Source: Crotophaga sulcirostris (lineage: Eukaryota > Chordata > Aves > Cuculiformes > Crotophagidae). Taken from it: a stretch of DNA of 64,000 bases. Position 1 is the stretch's first letter, and every line of letters starts with the position of its first letter. The stretch lies in the NCBI GenBank assembly GCA_013397455.1, contig VYZB01000015.1:2108267-2172266 (forward strand), written 5' to 3'. The notes beneath the pieces were generated by a model, which worked only from the letters and a program-made list of their open reading frames with translations, did no database searches and had not been told where the DNA came from. This document shows, piece by piece, positions 12,250-23,525 of the stretch. Position numbers and translations under genes: made by a program.

Positions 12250-12345
12250 GTCCCTAAATGCTACCTCCTACTGCCACTGCTGGTGTCGTAAAACCGGGCT
12301 AGACAGACCATTGGTCTGGCCTAGTAACGTTTTTCTTCGGTTCTG
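12250..12345 (+). mobile_element. Old CR1-type LINE 3' end fragment
   Basis: The segment gggctagacagaccattggt followed by ctggcctagtaacg matches the near-terminal block of the older CR1-type LINEs of sauropsids, in which a 'gggctagatggaccattggtctgacccagta' type string precedes the tail. The flanking gctggtgtcgtaaaacc also fits a diverged version of the preceding block. No octamer tail is preserved. Divergence suggests it is older than the ATTCTGTG-tailed copies in this window. Confidence 0.6.
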
Positions 12346-14158
12346 ACAACTTGTTAATTTTTCATTACTGACTGCAACATGAAGTTTGGAAAATGCTAAG
12401 GAAATCTGCCAGTGAAACACAGCTGTCTGCCAATGCAGGATGAGAACAGGCTAACAAACAAGAAAGATCTGGGTAACCTCAAGGATGGCAGCAACAGAAG
12501 CATCATCAAACTTATTAACACAAGAATAAAAACTCATTAATATTTTGCTAAGGATTTTTTTTTTAAACAATAGTTCAATACTGGACAATGACAAAGTACT
12601 GTAAAGACTCAAAAGGATGCAGCCATGAAAATGTAAATGTTATTATAGCAGAAGCATCTTCAATGGAAGTGGGAACGTATTAATGCTATCTTAGCTGCAC
12701 TTCTCTGGAATATTTTTGGACATTCCAGACACTTGTGTTCAATAAAGATTGACTCACGTGGTACTTGTTTCAAGGAAGTGTTATTAGGATGCTCAGAGGA
12801 ACAGCATACTCATCTTATGAGAGAAGGCCAAAATTATTCCTAAATTGCAGTCACAGAAGATGAAACAGTGCTGTGTAGGAATACCAGCTTTAACCTAGTA
12901 AGCTTGGGTACTGTCAACAGTCCAATTTTAACAATAAATAGTTCGGTGTGGGCTAAATTACTGTCAAGACTGCTACCCACACTCAAGCTATATAATTAAA
13001 AGCTGCTCATATATCTCTACTCTTCATCCCAGTCACAATAGCAGCAAAAAGAACAATAGATATTAGGTTTTCTACAAGAGTGTCATTAACCTAAAGAAGC
13101 CTAGTTTGTTAGCTTCATAAAAAAATGCAAATAAAAATAAAACTGGGAGGAGATAAAATTGCTCTGAAAAAGCACAACGCAACCATGAGAAGGAGAGCTT
13201 GCCACTAGGAGCTATTTAACTTACTAGATTATCTTAGAAAAGTGAATAGGTGTTAAGTGTCCACGAATGTATTTAGAAAAAGTTTATAATTAACACCAGT
13301 GAGAAGCTAGAACAGTCTTTCGATCAGAACAGTGGGTCTAAAACCTAACTATTTTTAATACAGAGCTTGATTAGTTTAAGAATGAGATTTAATGTTGAGA
13401 TTGCTTGTAATGACTGTAATCAAGAAAGTTTCATGTACTCTTATGACTGAAAATGTGTAGATTGCTTTACTGTGCAATACTTTTTCTTTAAATTATAAAC
13501 CACCTCTCTTTTACATCAAAGATGTAGTGAACTCAGTGCCTCTTTGTTAGTCTGTTCTTTCATGACCTCAAAATGATGAATGCTCATGATCAAGATTTTG
13601 GATGCCTGCACAATAATCCATTTTCTCTTTAAAACTTTGTAAATTACATGGTACGAGTGAAAATATCCAACAGTTACAACTTCATTTCTCACTCAAATTC
13701 AAAGGATTACAAGAACACAGATTTGTATTATTTCTCCTCTAGTCTTTTCTTAAACAACTTTTTTTAAAAAATATTCTGTTCTTCTAAAAAGAAGAAAACA
13801 AAATAATTCCTTCTTATTTACTGCAAATTCTTATATCTCATTAGGCTCAGTATCTCGCTAGATACCATTGTGACCTTATTGTAGTATGAGTATCATTGAT
13901 CAAGAAACAGAGGACTGGCAAGTCTCTCCTAATGTGGGGAAGCAACTGCAGAACACAGACATACAGAAGACAGATCTTATGTGTAAACTGCACTTTTAAT
14001 TTTTTATTAGTTTATATAGCAATGTTCATATTTCTTGAGGAAAATTAAATTGTGTGTTCTCTACTACAATCAAACTTCAAAGGGAAATTTTTGAATTAAA
14101 AAAATATTTGCTTTTCTATGTAAAGACCCACCATCTGATAGCTTTTTTTCTGCTACAG
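12346..14158. other. AT-rich unique sequence, no gene recognised
   Basis: No recognised gene or repeat. The end of the stretch (14141-14158) is a pyrimidine tract ending in AG that could serve as a splice acceptor for the segment that follows. Confidence 0.55.
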
Positions 14159-14330
14159 GATCTACAAGATGAAGGATGTGCAGCTCTTTCAAACCAGCAA
14201 GTGACTGTTGCTCTGAACAGCGGAATGGTGGAAGGAACAATGCAAACCTTAGAGCACATCACAGGGAAGAGATCAATACAGGCAATAAGCTAAATTGATA
14301 AAACTGAAATAAATGTCAAAGTGCCAGCTT
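14159..14330 (+). other. Candidate terminal exon (weak)
   Basis: Three exon-like signals occur in the right order. A pyrimidine-rich acceptor (ttttttctgctacag) ends at 14158. An open frame then runs from 14159 to a TAA at 14291-14293 (44 codons, beginning DLQDEGCAALSNQQ). A polyadenylation hexamer AATAAA follows at 14308-14313. The peptide is not recognised and no partner exon is identified. In AT-rich DNA such a combination can arise by chance, so this is a lead and not a gene call. Confidence 0.2.
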
Positions 14331-17300
14331 AGAAGTAAGGCAAGCATATACGTATATGGGTGAGTATATACACTTTTCCCTCTTGAGTATGAGTTTGCAA
14401 CTCAATCACTTCCTAGCAGAATGTCAGCGTACTACCTCTCTCCACTCCCCCATCCCCACCCCAAAACCAACCACCACCAAAATCCAAACTAAATTAAAAA
14501 GGAAATTCACGAGGTTTTCAGGAGGGAGAAATGTGGTGGAGTCAGTTTCTGGTTTCAAATTCATAGGGCCACAAGGACTATGACCTCTTTCTGAGAGGAA
14601 ATTAGATTTCTTTTGAAAAATCTGCCATCTGTACTATTTCGGATTTCTTTACACGGATTATCTTTGTGAGATAAAGTCATTTGTACCATAACAGAGGGTC
14701 ACGTTCTTGTTTACAGCTAAGCTCCTTTACACTACTTAAAGAACCTTTCTCGTTCTCTCTTTATGCTGTCATAAATGTGCAAACAAATTTGCATGAAATT
14801 AGATGAGAATCTCATCTTATATGTAGGGAACAGAGCTATATGGGGGAAACCCAGACATGAATTGAAGGAATGATAACTAAGAAAGAGCAAGAGAGTTAAG
14901 CCCAAGGGTGTTAACTCTGGGACTGCTGAATGAAGAACTTCAAGTTTACTGCATTTTTTGATGTTTTGGTTTTGTTTGTTTTATTGGAAAAGAAATACAT
15001 AGAACTATAATATTTGTTTAATTTTCTGGTCTCTGTGGAAAGTGAAAAAAAAAGTGCATTCCTGGATTTTACAAACCCTAAAAATAAACTTGAACAAAAA
15101 GTCATTAATTGAGCTGGGAGAGAAGAATAATAGATTGGGAGTCTGGCCTTTGGGACTCATTAGTCTCTGCTTCCGTATCAAACATCTAGGGAACAGGGAA
15201 GTGTCTTTGGATAACATTTCACAAACTAATTTGGTCTTTAAGCTGTGCATTTCATCCAGCTGAGTAAATATTATTTGCAACCAAGTGAGTAAGCTGTTAC
15301 ATTAGCTATAGTGAAACTGCTGATTCTGAGCACTTTGAGCAGAGAAGGTCAATAGCAACAGGAAGAGTTAATAAGCACGTGGTTTTTATAAAGTTCCACA
15401 AAGTTTAGTCTCTTCTTATTTGACAATAATACTCTGTTTGAAGCTAGAATCTGCAAAGGCAAGGTAATTCTAGCCTTGGGTTGCTGTGACAACCTTAACA
15501 CTGCTTCTGTGAACAACCTGAAATGGTATCTAAGAATACAGCACAACTGCAACTCCCAGCCAGACTTAAAGGTAAGGGGGAAAAAAGGGAGGATTAAAGA
15601 GGGTGATTTTTTTATAGGTTTTATTGTCTTTGCTAAGAGAATATAGAAGATTTTTGAACAACAAAATATAGAATTTAACTTTTGTTAGTTTGGGTTAATT
15701 GGTTTTTTTGGTATTGCATGCTCAAGGTCTTCATTATCCTGGAAGTTTATGTCCACATTTAACCATTAGTATATTGAACTGGCAAGCTGCACAGTTTTTC
15801 CTGAAATCTCAGCTTAGCTAGACCACAACTTTGCTCCATTTTATGTAAAAATAACTGTATTAGGAAACTAAAGCCCATCGAGGAAGAGAAGTGGAGCTGA
15901 GAAGAAAAAGTGAGTCCAAATTCAACCAAGATATTTGTGAAGATCAAGAAGGTGGGAAATATTCCTGAGGTATCCCTGTTCCACAGTTTAGACCTAGCCA
16001 GTGCTGACATGAAAAAGGGAATTATAAGAACCCAGACAATTAATATAACTCCCTTGTAGTCACATAGCTTCCACATAAAATTCAAGAAACTTGAGGATGT
16101 GTTTGTTGGTCATTACAATTACTATTTGGATTCCAAAGTCAGAAAAATCAGAAGAAAAGACACATCTAATCTATGTTTATTGACAGGGGCTTTTTTAAGG
16201 ATTAATACACCTAAACATCTGAGAAACCTCCAGCATGCCAGACAAAATCCTAACAGATAAACTTATTAGCAGTAATACTAAGAATTCTGCAAGACATTAT
16301 ACAAAGAGAAGCAATCGAATCTGTGCATTGTGTAGAAGCAAAAGCAGGCAGATATATTCTTCATAAATATTCATAAAATATATTACTTCATAAACTGCAT
16401 TTCAGAGCAACTTTGGTATTTGGAAATTCTGTTCTTCAGAAAAACTAAACATGCAGACTTCACCTTGCGAGGATAAGGTCTTCATTAATTGGTACTTTGA
16501 ATGTACTTAGCCCTTTATTTTTTCCCATTGACATTATTTGTTTCCATTAAACCAGGATTAAAACCAGAATGAAAAATATTGCAAGAATCCTCTCAAATGT
16601 CCTAAACAGATCTGTTTCCCTTGTTTTCATGGTTCTGCTTTCAATCTCACTGCTCCTTCACACACAGCACATGCAGAAACGCGCTTCTGACTAAAAAGGC
16701 TAAACAGTGAGATCATCATCAAAAGAGCTTATTTAAAATGAACATTGCTGAGAAAAACCCTATATTACATATTTGGAACAGAAACCTAAGCCTAAAATAC
16801 ATTCCTCTGACTACAGAACAGAAAAATTACCATTCATCTTGTGTCTAATAAAACCGGCTAATCCTCAACAAGATTCCTTATCCTCCTTCATATTGATTTA
16901 TTTTATATGGACTAAATTCATATAAAGGAAGAATCATAAAAATGCTCAAGTCCAGATATGCTCACATATTGCAGTTGTACAATAATATGTGATTTCTCAT
17001 GTACTCCTGGATAAATAAGGTATATTAAAAGGACTAAATGAATTAGCAAGATTAGCTTTGTTTATGAGAAATACTGTCAAGTATTTCATATAAACATGCA
17101 TAGATAGTACCAGATTCATTTTGCAAGCCTATGATCTACAGAAATCTATACTGAATCCTTTCAGTTTCCTGAAGGCAATTTCCCATAATACTAGAGACTA
17201 CAGAGTTGTAGAAGCATTGTCATGATAATAAGCTCTATTTCGATGAACAACAGTTTTGTTCAGGTAAAAAAAGTTCTGAAAAAAATAGCTGGCATATTCT

Positions 17301-20300
17301 TCAACTATTTTCCAAATTAAAAAAAAGGAACTCTAAAGAAAATACTTTCAAGTTCCAATGTCACAGAGAGCTAAAGGCAAAATTCTTAAGGAGATTATTA
17401 AAAGCATTTTTAGAAACAGTGTTGTTATAAATGCATTATAATGAAAGTAAAATGTATTCTTTCCTTATAAAAGCTAAATATCAAAGTTCAAATTTTTTGT
17501 GGAAGAGACAGAAAGTCCATACAATTACAACTGCTCAGTTTCATATGATCCTGAGCTGTTCCATCAGACAGCTGTTAATGATCTCACCAGGGACTGTACG
17601 TTATTCTCTTTGTCCATCATTTTCAGAAGACTAGGTATTAAACACTCTCTTCTGTTTCTCCTCAAAGCTTCTGTGCTGGCTGCAGATATCTGAGAAAGAA
17701 ATCAGAAAGGAAGAAGCTGGGAGAGAAGCTACTCCTGTTTCTGGCTCATTGTGATACAAATAGTGTCCAGAAGCTGGTGTTCTGCTGGTGCTAGAAGCAA
17801 AGGAAGATTCCTCCATCTTCTCCAATGTGGAAATAATGTTTTTATCTCAATAATTCACTGATGATCCATTAATATTGAGGGAGTACTACCTTATTGGAGT
17901 ACCCTGTCTTCAAAGAGCAGGTCTATGCAGGTCCTCAGTTCAGCAAGGGCCCTAGTCACTCTCCTGGCTTAAAAGCATGGTTGACATAATTGTTCGGTAC
18001 TGTCCGTCACTGGAAGCAGTAAAGAGCAGGTCACACAGTAGCTGACAGAGGGCTGAAGTGAGACTCTGATAACCTAGGGATTATTAATGTCAAACTGTGA
18101 TCACCTGCCCTGTTGGCAGCGTGAGAATATTGGAAAACAAAAACAATCCAGCAAACTGACAGCTTGAGGGAAAGTTGCTTGCTGGCTACTTATTCAGTCT
18201 ATATTGTCTCTGGTTAATATGTCATATATGGTCTTGGTCAAAAGCCAGCAACATACCATTTCCTTAATAGAACTGTTGCCCAACACTTTTTTTGTATGAT
18301 TTGTGGTGTGGGATATGTAAAAGGAAGATTTTACCCTTTTTATGGTACTGTCCGAAACTAGAGGAAGTGGCTGAAGCTGAAATGACATTCTACCAAGAAG
18401 ATGAGTCTGAGGAAGAAGTGATTACTCCAGAAAATGTTATGAATAAAAGAAGAAACAAAACACTATCTCTTTACCCTAAGCAAGACAAAAGATGAAACAA
18501 TCTGAAGTCTGTATTCAGAAAACAAGGGCTGCTGTTTAGATTAATCTCATACCTCTAATGTTAAGACAAGCACTAAGGATCTTAGCTAAGCTATCATGAG
18601 TATTAGAAAGGTACTTAATCTTAAATATTAACGGCATGGTGTTCCTATGCCGTTCTTCTTGAGACCCTGTTTACAACCCTATAACTGAGGTCTTACCAAA
18701 AATCTTGCTGAAATAGGACTTCACCTTGTTTACCTCTTTCTGGAGTTATAAATGATTTCACATAAAACACAAAAAGGATAAAGTTGTATAAGCTCCAGCT
18801 AACGTCATCCAAAAACGCTGGGACTTCTCACCTGCTGGATGTACAGCAGAGCTCGAGCACACTGTGCTTCCAAGGTGTCTGAAAAGGAGCTGAGGCTTTT
18901 CTTGGGAGAAAATACTTGCTGGCTGAAAGAGGAAAATGTATAACTTCAGGTTATAGAATTTATTATTCCTTATTTCCATTTAACTATTTCTATTTATTTT
19001 TCCCTTATTTCCTTTTGATGCTATACTCCTAATACATGTATTAGTAAAGGCAATTAAGTAAATCAATAATATATAAAATAATCCAATTAGCAATAAATTA
19101 CTGCAATTATTTTAAGAACTGTCGGTACAGATTTCAAAAGTAATGTCAGAGCAGAAATCTTGTAGTCATATCACCCATGCAGACAGCCCCTATTGTTTCA
19201 TATTATATGGTGTTTTGTAGTTCCTCTATCATCTGGTTACCAAGGCTTTTTTATGGTATGTGCTATTTGATATAAGGCTGTGTAATGCTTGAATGAGTAG
19301 AATGAAAACAGGTTAAAAAATAAGTCCTCTAACAGCTTTGAACTGTTATTCATCATTCATTTATCTTTAACTGAACAGCATCCATCTAGATTATGCACAT
19401 ATATAAGGTTTAGATTAATGTATATCTTATCTTTTTCTTTTTTTTTATTGCAAGCACTGCAAACATTATAAATCATGAATAATTTTAAGCCAAAAAGTAT
19501 TTATGCTGACTTCACTTGGCCTACTCTGATGCAAACAGACACAAGCAGAAAACAGGTTTGAAGAGCTGGGAGCTGAGCATGTAACTGAAAAATTGAAGAC
19601 TTTTTAGACCTAATTAGGAATTGTTCAATAAAATGTTGTCTAAATGTGCTGATGAATCAAACATGAAATTTCTTCTGTTAATGCACAAGATTTCTCAGTC
19701 CAAGGCAAAGGAAAATTTTCATGTGAAGAGAAGAATTTCAGTGAAGTTCACTCCTGAACAACTAGATCACTTAGCTGGGCCACAACCAATTGATGCTTAT
19801 GTCTCTTTTATGCCTGATTTAAACTAAGAGTCAGCAGCAGGACCGACTCACTCAGTTGAACTTGCTAGAGATTTCATATACTTATAAACTTATCTATACT
19901 TATTCCTGCACACAACTATTATCCACAAATACCACAATGGATTCTGGACTACATGTGATTGCTAGTGGTTGTGTATATCAGTGTTTCCAGTATAATTTTT
20001 TAGCCAGGAAAGCTAATGGCATAGTGCAAGTCATAGCTTAATCATTTGATATGCCTTATCCAGCTTATTTCTGCAGTAAAAACCATTTTGACTATGGTGA
20101 CCCTTCTTTCCTCTCTTGCTCAGTGTGTGTTCCCATATGCTGTAATTCCCTGAGATTTGAACTTACTCTCTGAGAAAATAATAAGTGTCATCCCACACTG
20201 AACTCTTTTCAATTAGCACAGTTGCCTTTGTCTTCCTTCCTGCGGAATGTGTATGGCAGGATGCAGCTCCACATCATGTTTCCTTCAGCAATAAAGCCAA

Positions 20301-21525
20301 ATGAAGTGAATCCTCCACCCTGGCTACATCTGGAGTTTTCCAGCCCTCTTTCCTGAGCTTACCCTGATTTTGAGGCCATGCCATAAAACAAATCTGTGAA
20401 GTAATTCCCTTAAAACAAATCCTCAACAAAGAAAGGATCTCCCACTCTGAGTCTATGAGGCTACCATACTCCTTGGACTTCAATGATTTTGTATTTAGAA
20501 CAAACAGTTGGTCGTGGGAAGAACCTACATAAAGTCCAGTAAGAAAGAACCCTGTCATTCTCCTTCAAAGACTTTTTCAGCATTTTATCTCTGCTTAGTG
20601 TACTATGCATTAATAAGTATAAACTTCTAAAGTTAAATATTATATATGTTTGTGTTTTTAACAGAATAGCTACCTACTCCCACAGATGTCAGAGAAAAGT
20701 CAAAGCAATCCTGCTGCAGAGAAACTAAACACTGCATCACTGCTCCCTTGTCTAGTCTATTAAATCGAAAGCTTGGTATTACCTCTAATAGTTCCTAATG
20801 GTCCCCTGCTTTATTTTAGATAGAACTGAAGGATTTTGCCACTTTTTTATCAGTTGTTAAGTCACAATTCTGTGTACTTGGGTTAATTTTCAGATTTTCA
20901 TCATACTGCTTTGGAACTCATTTATTTTTAAAATCAGACAAGTGTGGAAATACAGCAGTGGTTGGTCCACATCACACGAAAGCCACAGTTTTCATACCTT
21001 GAGCAATACACAGTTTCTTTTTTGCCTTATATGTGAAGGTAACAAATTACGTTAGTACTTTTCTAGTATATTCAATATGAAAAAGAAAAATTCAGGTAAT
21101 CAGATTTGGGTGTCCAACTTCATAAGGTAGAATACTTTCAAAATTTCAACCATAACATTTTAAATTTGAGCTATAAAGGTTGTTTTGCTTTCAAAGGAAA
21201 CACATAAATCTGCCTTGTTTAGAGTCAACATGCAGTTTTCTCATTGTATTAGTCCACTCTTAATCTTTTCTGAGAGTAACAGTTGCCATTAAAATTTGCT
21301 TCAAATACTTAGTGAAATATGCTGAACAAGATTATCTTTTAGAGTTGTTTGGATGAAAAGCTTATTCTACTCTCTCATAATGAGTTTACAATCAAATAAA
21401 TTACAGAATTTAGTAATATTTGGGGACAAATGTCCTACTTTACACAATGAGAAAAATGATACATTTGATCAGTATTCCATTCTTAGTTTGTAAATAAATA
21501 CAGGATACTAATTAAAGTGTTAGGT
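14331..21525. other. AT-rich unique sequence, no gene recognised
   Basis: About 7 kb with no recognised gene or repeat. Open frames on both strands (up to 108 codons at 15759-16085 minus) are not conserved-looking and are rich in F, L, S and K, as expected for chance frames in AT-rich DNA. Confidence 0.55.
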
Positions 21526-21762
21526 TAGAATTACAGAATAGTTTGGGTTGAAAGGAACCTATAAAGGCCATCTAGTCCAATCCCTTGCAGTAAGCAAGGA
21601 CATCTTCCAGTAGACCAGGTTGCTCAGATCCACATCCAACCTGACCTTCAGTGTTACCAGGGATGAGGCAACCACCACCTCTCTGAGCAATCTGTTCCAG
21701 TGTTTCACCACCCTCATTATAAAAAAAATTCTTATTTATATCTAGTCTAAATCTACTCTCTT

Positions 21763-22445
21763 TTAGTTTAAAAATATTACTCCTTGTCCTATCACTACAG
21801 GCCCTACTAAAAATTTTGTGCCCGTCTTTCTTATTATAACCGCCCTTTTAGTATTGAAAGGCCAAAATAAGGTCTCCCTGGAGACTTCTTTTCTCCAGCT
21901 GACCAATCTCAACTTTCTCGGTTTGTTCTCATGGGAGAAGGGTTCAGTCCCTGTGATCATATTTGTGTCCCTCATCTGGACCTGCTCCAACAGGTCCATA
22001 TCTTTTCTGTGCTGAGGATTCCAGAGCTGGATGCAGTACTCCAAGTGAGGTTTAATCAGAGAAAAGTAAAGAGGCAGAATCAACTCCCTCAACCTGCTGG
22101 TCACACTTCTTTTGATGCAGCTCAGGATATGGTTGGTCTTCCGGACTATGCACATATTCTTGGTTCACGTCCAGTTTTTCATACACTGCTAGCTCCAAGT
22201 CTTTCTCCACAGGGCTGCTCTCTGTTCATTCAGCCTCCAACTTGTATTGATACTGGGTGTTGCCCCCACCCAGGTGCAGAACCTTGCATTTGGCCTCATG
22301 AGGTTCTCCTGCGCCTGCTTCTTGAGCTTGTCCAGGTCCCTCTGGAAGGCATCCCATTCCTCAGGTATGTCAGCCTCACCACTCAGCTTGGTGTCATCTG
22401 CAAACTTGCTGAGGATGCACTCAATACCACTGTATATGTCACCGA
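21763..22445 (-). pseudogene. CR1 ORF2 C-terminal remnant (reverse transcriptase palm onward)
   Basis: The minus-strand frame begins at the internal-deletion junction with IGDIYSGIECILSKFADDTK. The F-A-D-D catalytic box is intact at 22393-22404. It continues through a shifted segment to a 130-codon frame starting at 22155 with NHILSCIKRSV, LILPLYFSLIKPHLEYC, QLWNPQHRKDMDLLEQVQ, all characteristic of the CR1 thumb and C-terminal domain. Frame disruption near 22150-22260 and altered C-terminal reading mean no functional product. The endonuclease and the first half of the polymerase are absent from this copy. Confidence 0.85.
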
Positions 22446-22455
22446 TGCAGAGAGT

Positions 22456-23373
22456 CCCAGGGAGACAGCAGACTTCCCTAAGAGGAGGGTCAGTTTGCTA
22501 TATTTGAACCCCTGTTCTCCTCAAAGGGGAGTCACCTACAGATATAACCAGTCTTTTCTTCCTCATGGAAGCAGTTGTGATATAGGTCGTAAGCCTTTAT
22601 AACTTTGACAGCAGGTCTGGTGTAGATGGACCTTCATCCACATCTCTCCTTCCACACCTGGAGCCTCACACCCTTTTGTACAGAGGCACCTGGGAAGGTG
22701 AGGTGAGCAAGGAGAAGGTTCAAGTGTCACCCCAAGCACGGATTTGCCTCCATTCGTTCCTTTCCTTTGAGCTACTGCCTTCAGCCTGGCGGGAGGAGGG
22801 TACAGGATCCCCTTGATGTTGTTTTTTTTCTGGTAGCTGTTATATCTGGCTCAGGAAAGGTACAGCATGGCTCCACCAGTCTATCTCTTCCGCAGACTCC
22901 CTGGTGTTCTTTAACCTTTCTACTTCCCCTTGTAGTTCTGGCACCATGCTGAGCAGATCATCCACTTGGTCACAGTTCACACAGATGTTCTTGCTACCAC
23001 CATCCATCACCAGTGCCAGCCTCTGGCACTCCCTACAGCCTGAGACCGGGATGGCTGCATGTTTTTGTAGGAGCTCTCTCTGGGTTGCCACAACCGTTCT
23101 GGTGGACACAGAGGACAGGACTTTCTGCTGCGTGGGTATCATAGCTAAGTTCCTTCTGAGAGGGTGATGATGACCAGCTGAACTCACTTCTTGAGCTGGT
23201 AGAGTGAGTACACCCTTCCCGCGTGCCCTTCCATGCAAACTGCTGTGCCACGCCCTGGCTGCCGCACTGCACCTTGTTTGCCCGTTCTGCTTGCAGTGCT
23301 CCTGGTAGGTAGGTCTCCCCAGGCTGCTTTTTAAATAAATGGCAGTGGCTGCCATTTCTCTGGCAGTGCCCAC
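22456..23373 (-). pseudogene. CR1 ORF1 remnant (zinc-finger-like, coiled coil, esterase start)
   Basis: CR1 ORF1 encodes a nucleic-acid-associated protein with cysteine motifs and an SGNH-type esterase domain that takes part in retrotransposition. Here a minus-strand frame from 23373 to 22840 (177 codons) has a Cys-x2-Cys (CREC, residues 113-116) and a second Cys-x2-Cys (CVNC, residues 131-134). A heptad-like acidic stretch containing ELQGEVERLK follows (about residues 136-165), and then EIDWWSHAVP, which resembles the ORF1 of avian CR1. After a stop near 22840, a broken frame resumes with RLVISVGDSPLRRTG (GDS codons at about 22528-22536) and REVCCLPG (at about 22456-22480). This corresponds to block I of the esterase domain with its G-D-S nucleophile. 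An in-frame TAG lies between them. The remainder of the esterase domain is deleted. Confidence 0.8.
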
Positions 23374-23525
23374 ACCTTGGCAGTATCTCTTGCGAGAGCT
23401 GCCAGCCTCTGACAGGACTCTACTACCCTGGACTTTCCCTGCCTCAGGAAACCCCCGCCATGCAATGAGACCTGCTGCTCTGCTGTGAACAGGGCCAGCT
23501 CCGAAGCAGTTCCCCTCGGCACCTG

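Larger units (their letters stand above)
21526..23525 (-). mobile_element. CR1 LINE with 5' ORF1 region and internal deletion
   Basis: A CR1 retrotransposon on the minus strand, about 2 kb long. Its 3' end lies at 21526, with an ATTCTGTAATTCTA-type octamer tail. Reading from right to left on the minus strand come a GC-richer 5' segment, an ORF1 region with a Cys-x2-Cys pair and coiled coil, the start of the SGNH esterase domain, and then directly the reverse transcriptase palm and the ORF2 C-terminus. The rest of ORF1, the endonuclease and the N-terminal half of the reverse transcriptase are missing. The break is at about 22443-22455. Full-length CR1 is about 4.5 kb, so roughly half is gone. 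The right boundary near 23525 is estimated from where GC content falls and CR1 resemblance stops. Stops and shifts in both ORFs show the copy is dead. Confidence 0.9.

Noticed and set aside
21931..22602. Plus-strand open frame of 223 codons, the longest in the window
   Set aside because: It is the antisense of the CR1 element (reverse transcriptase C-terminus and ORF1 esterase region on the minus strand) and has no protein resemblance of its own.
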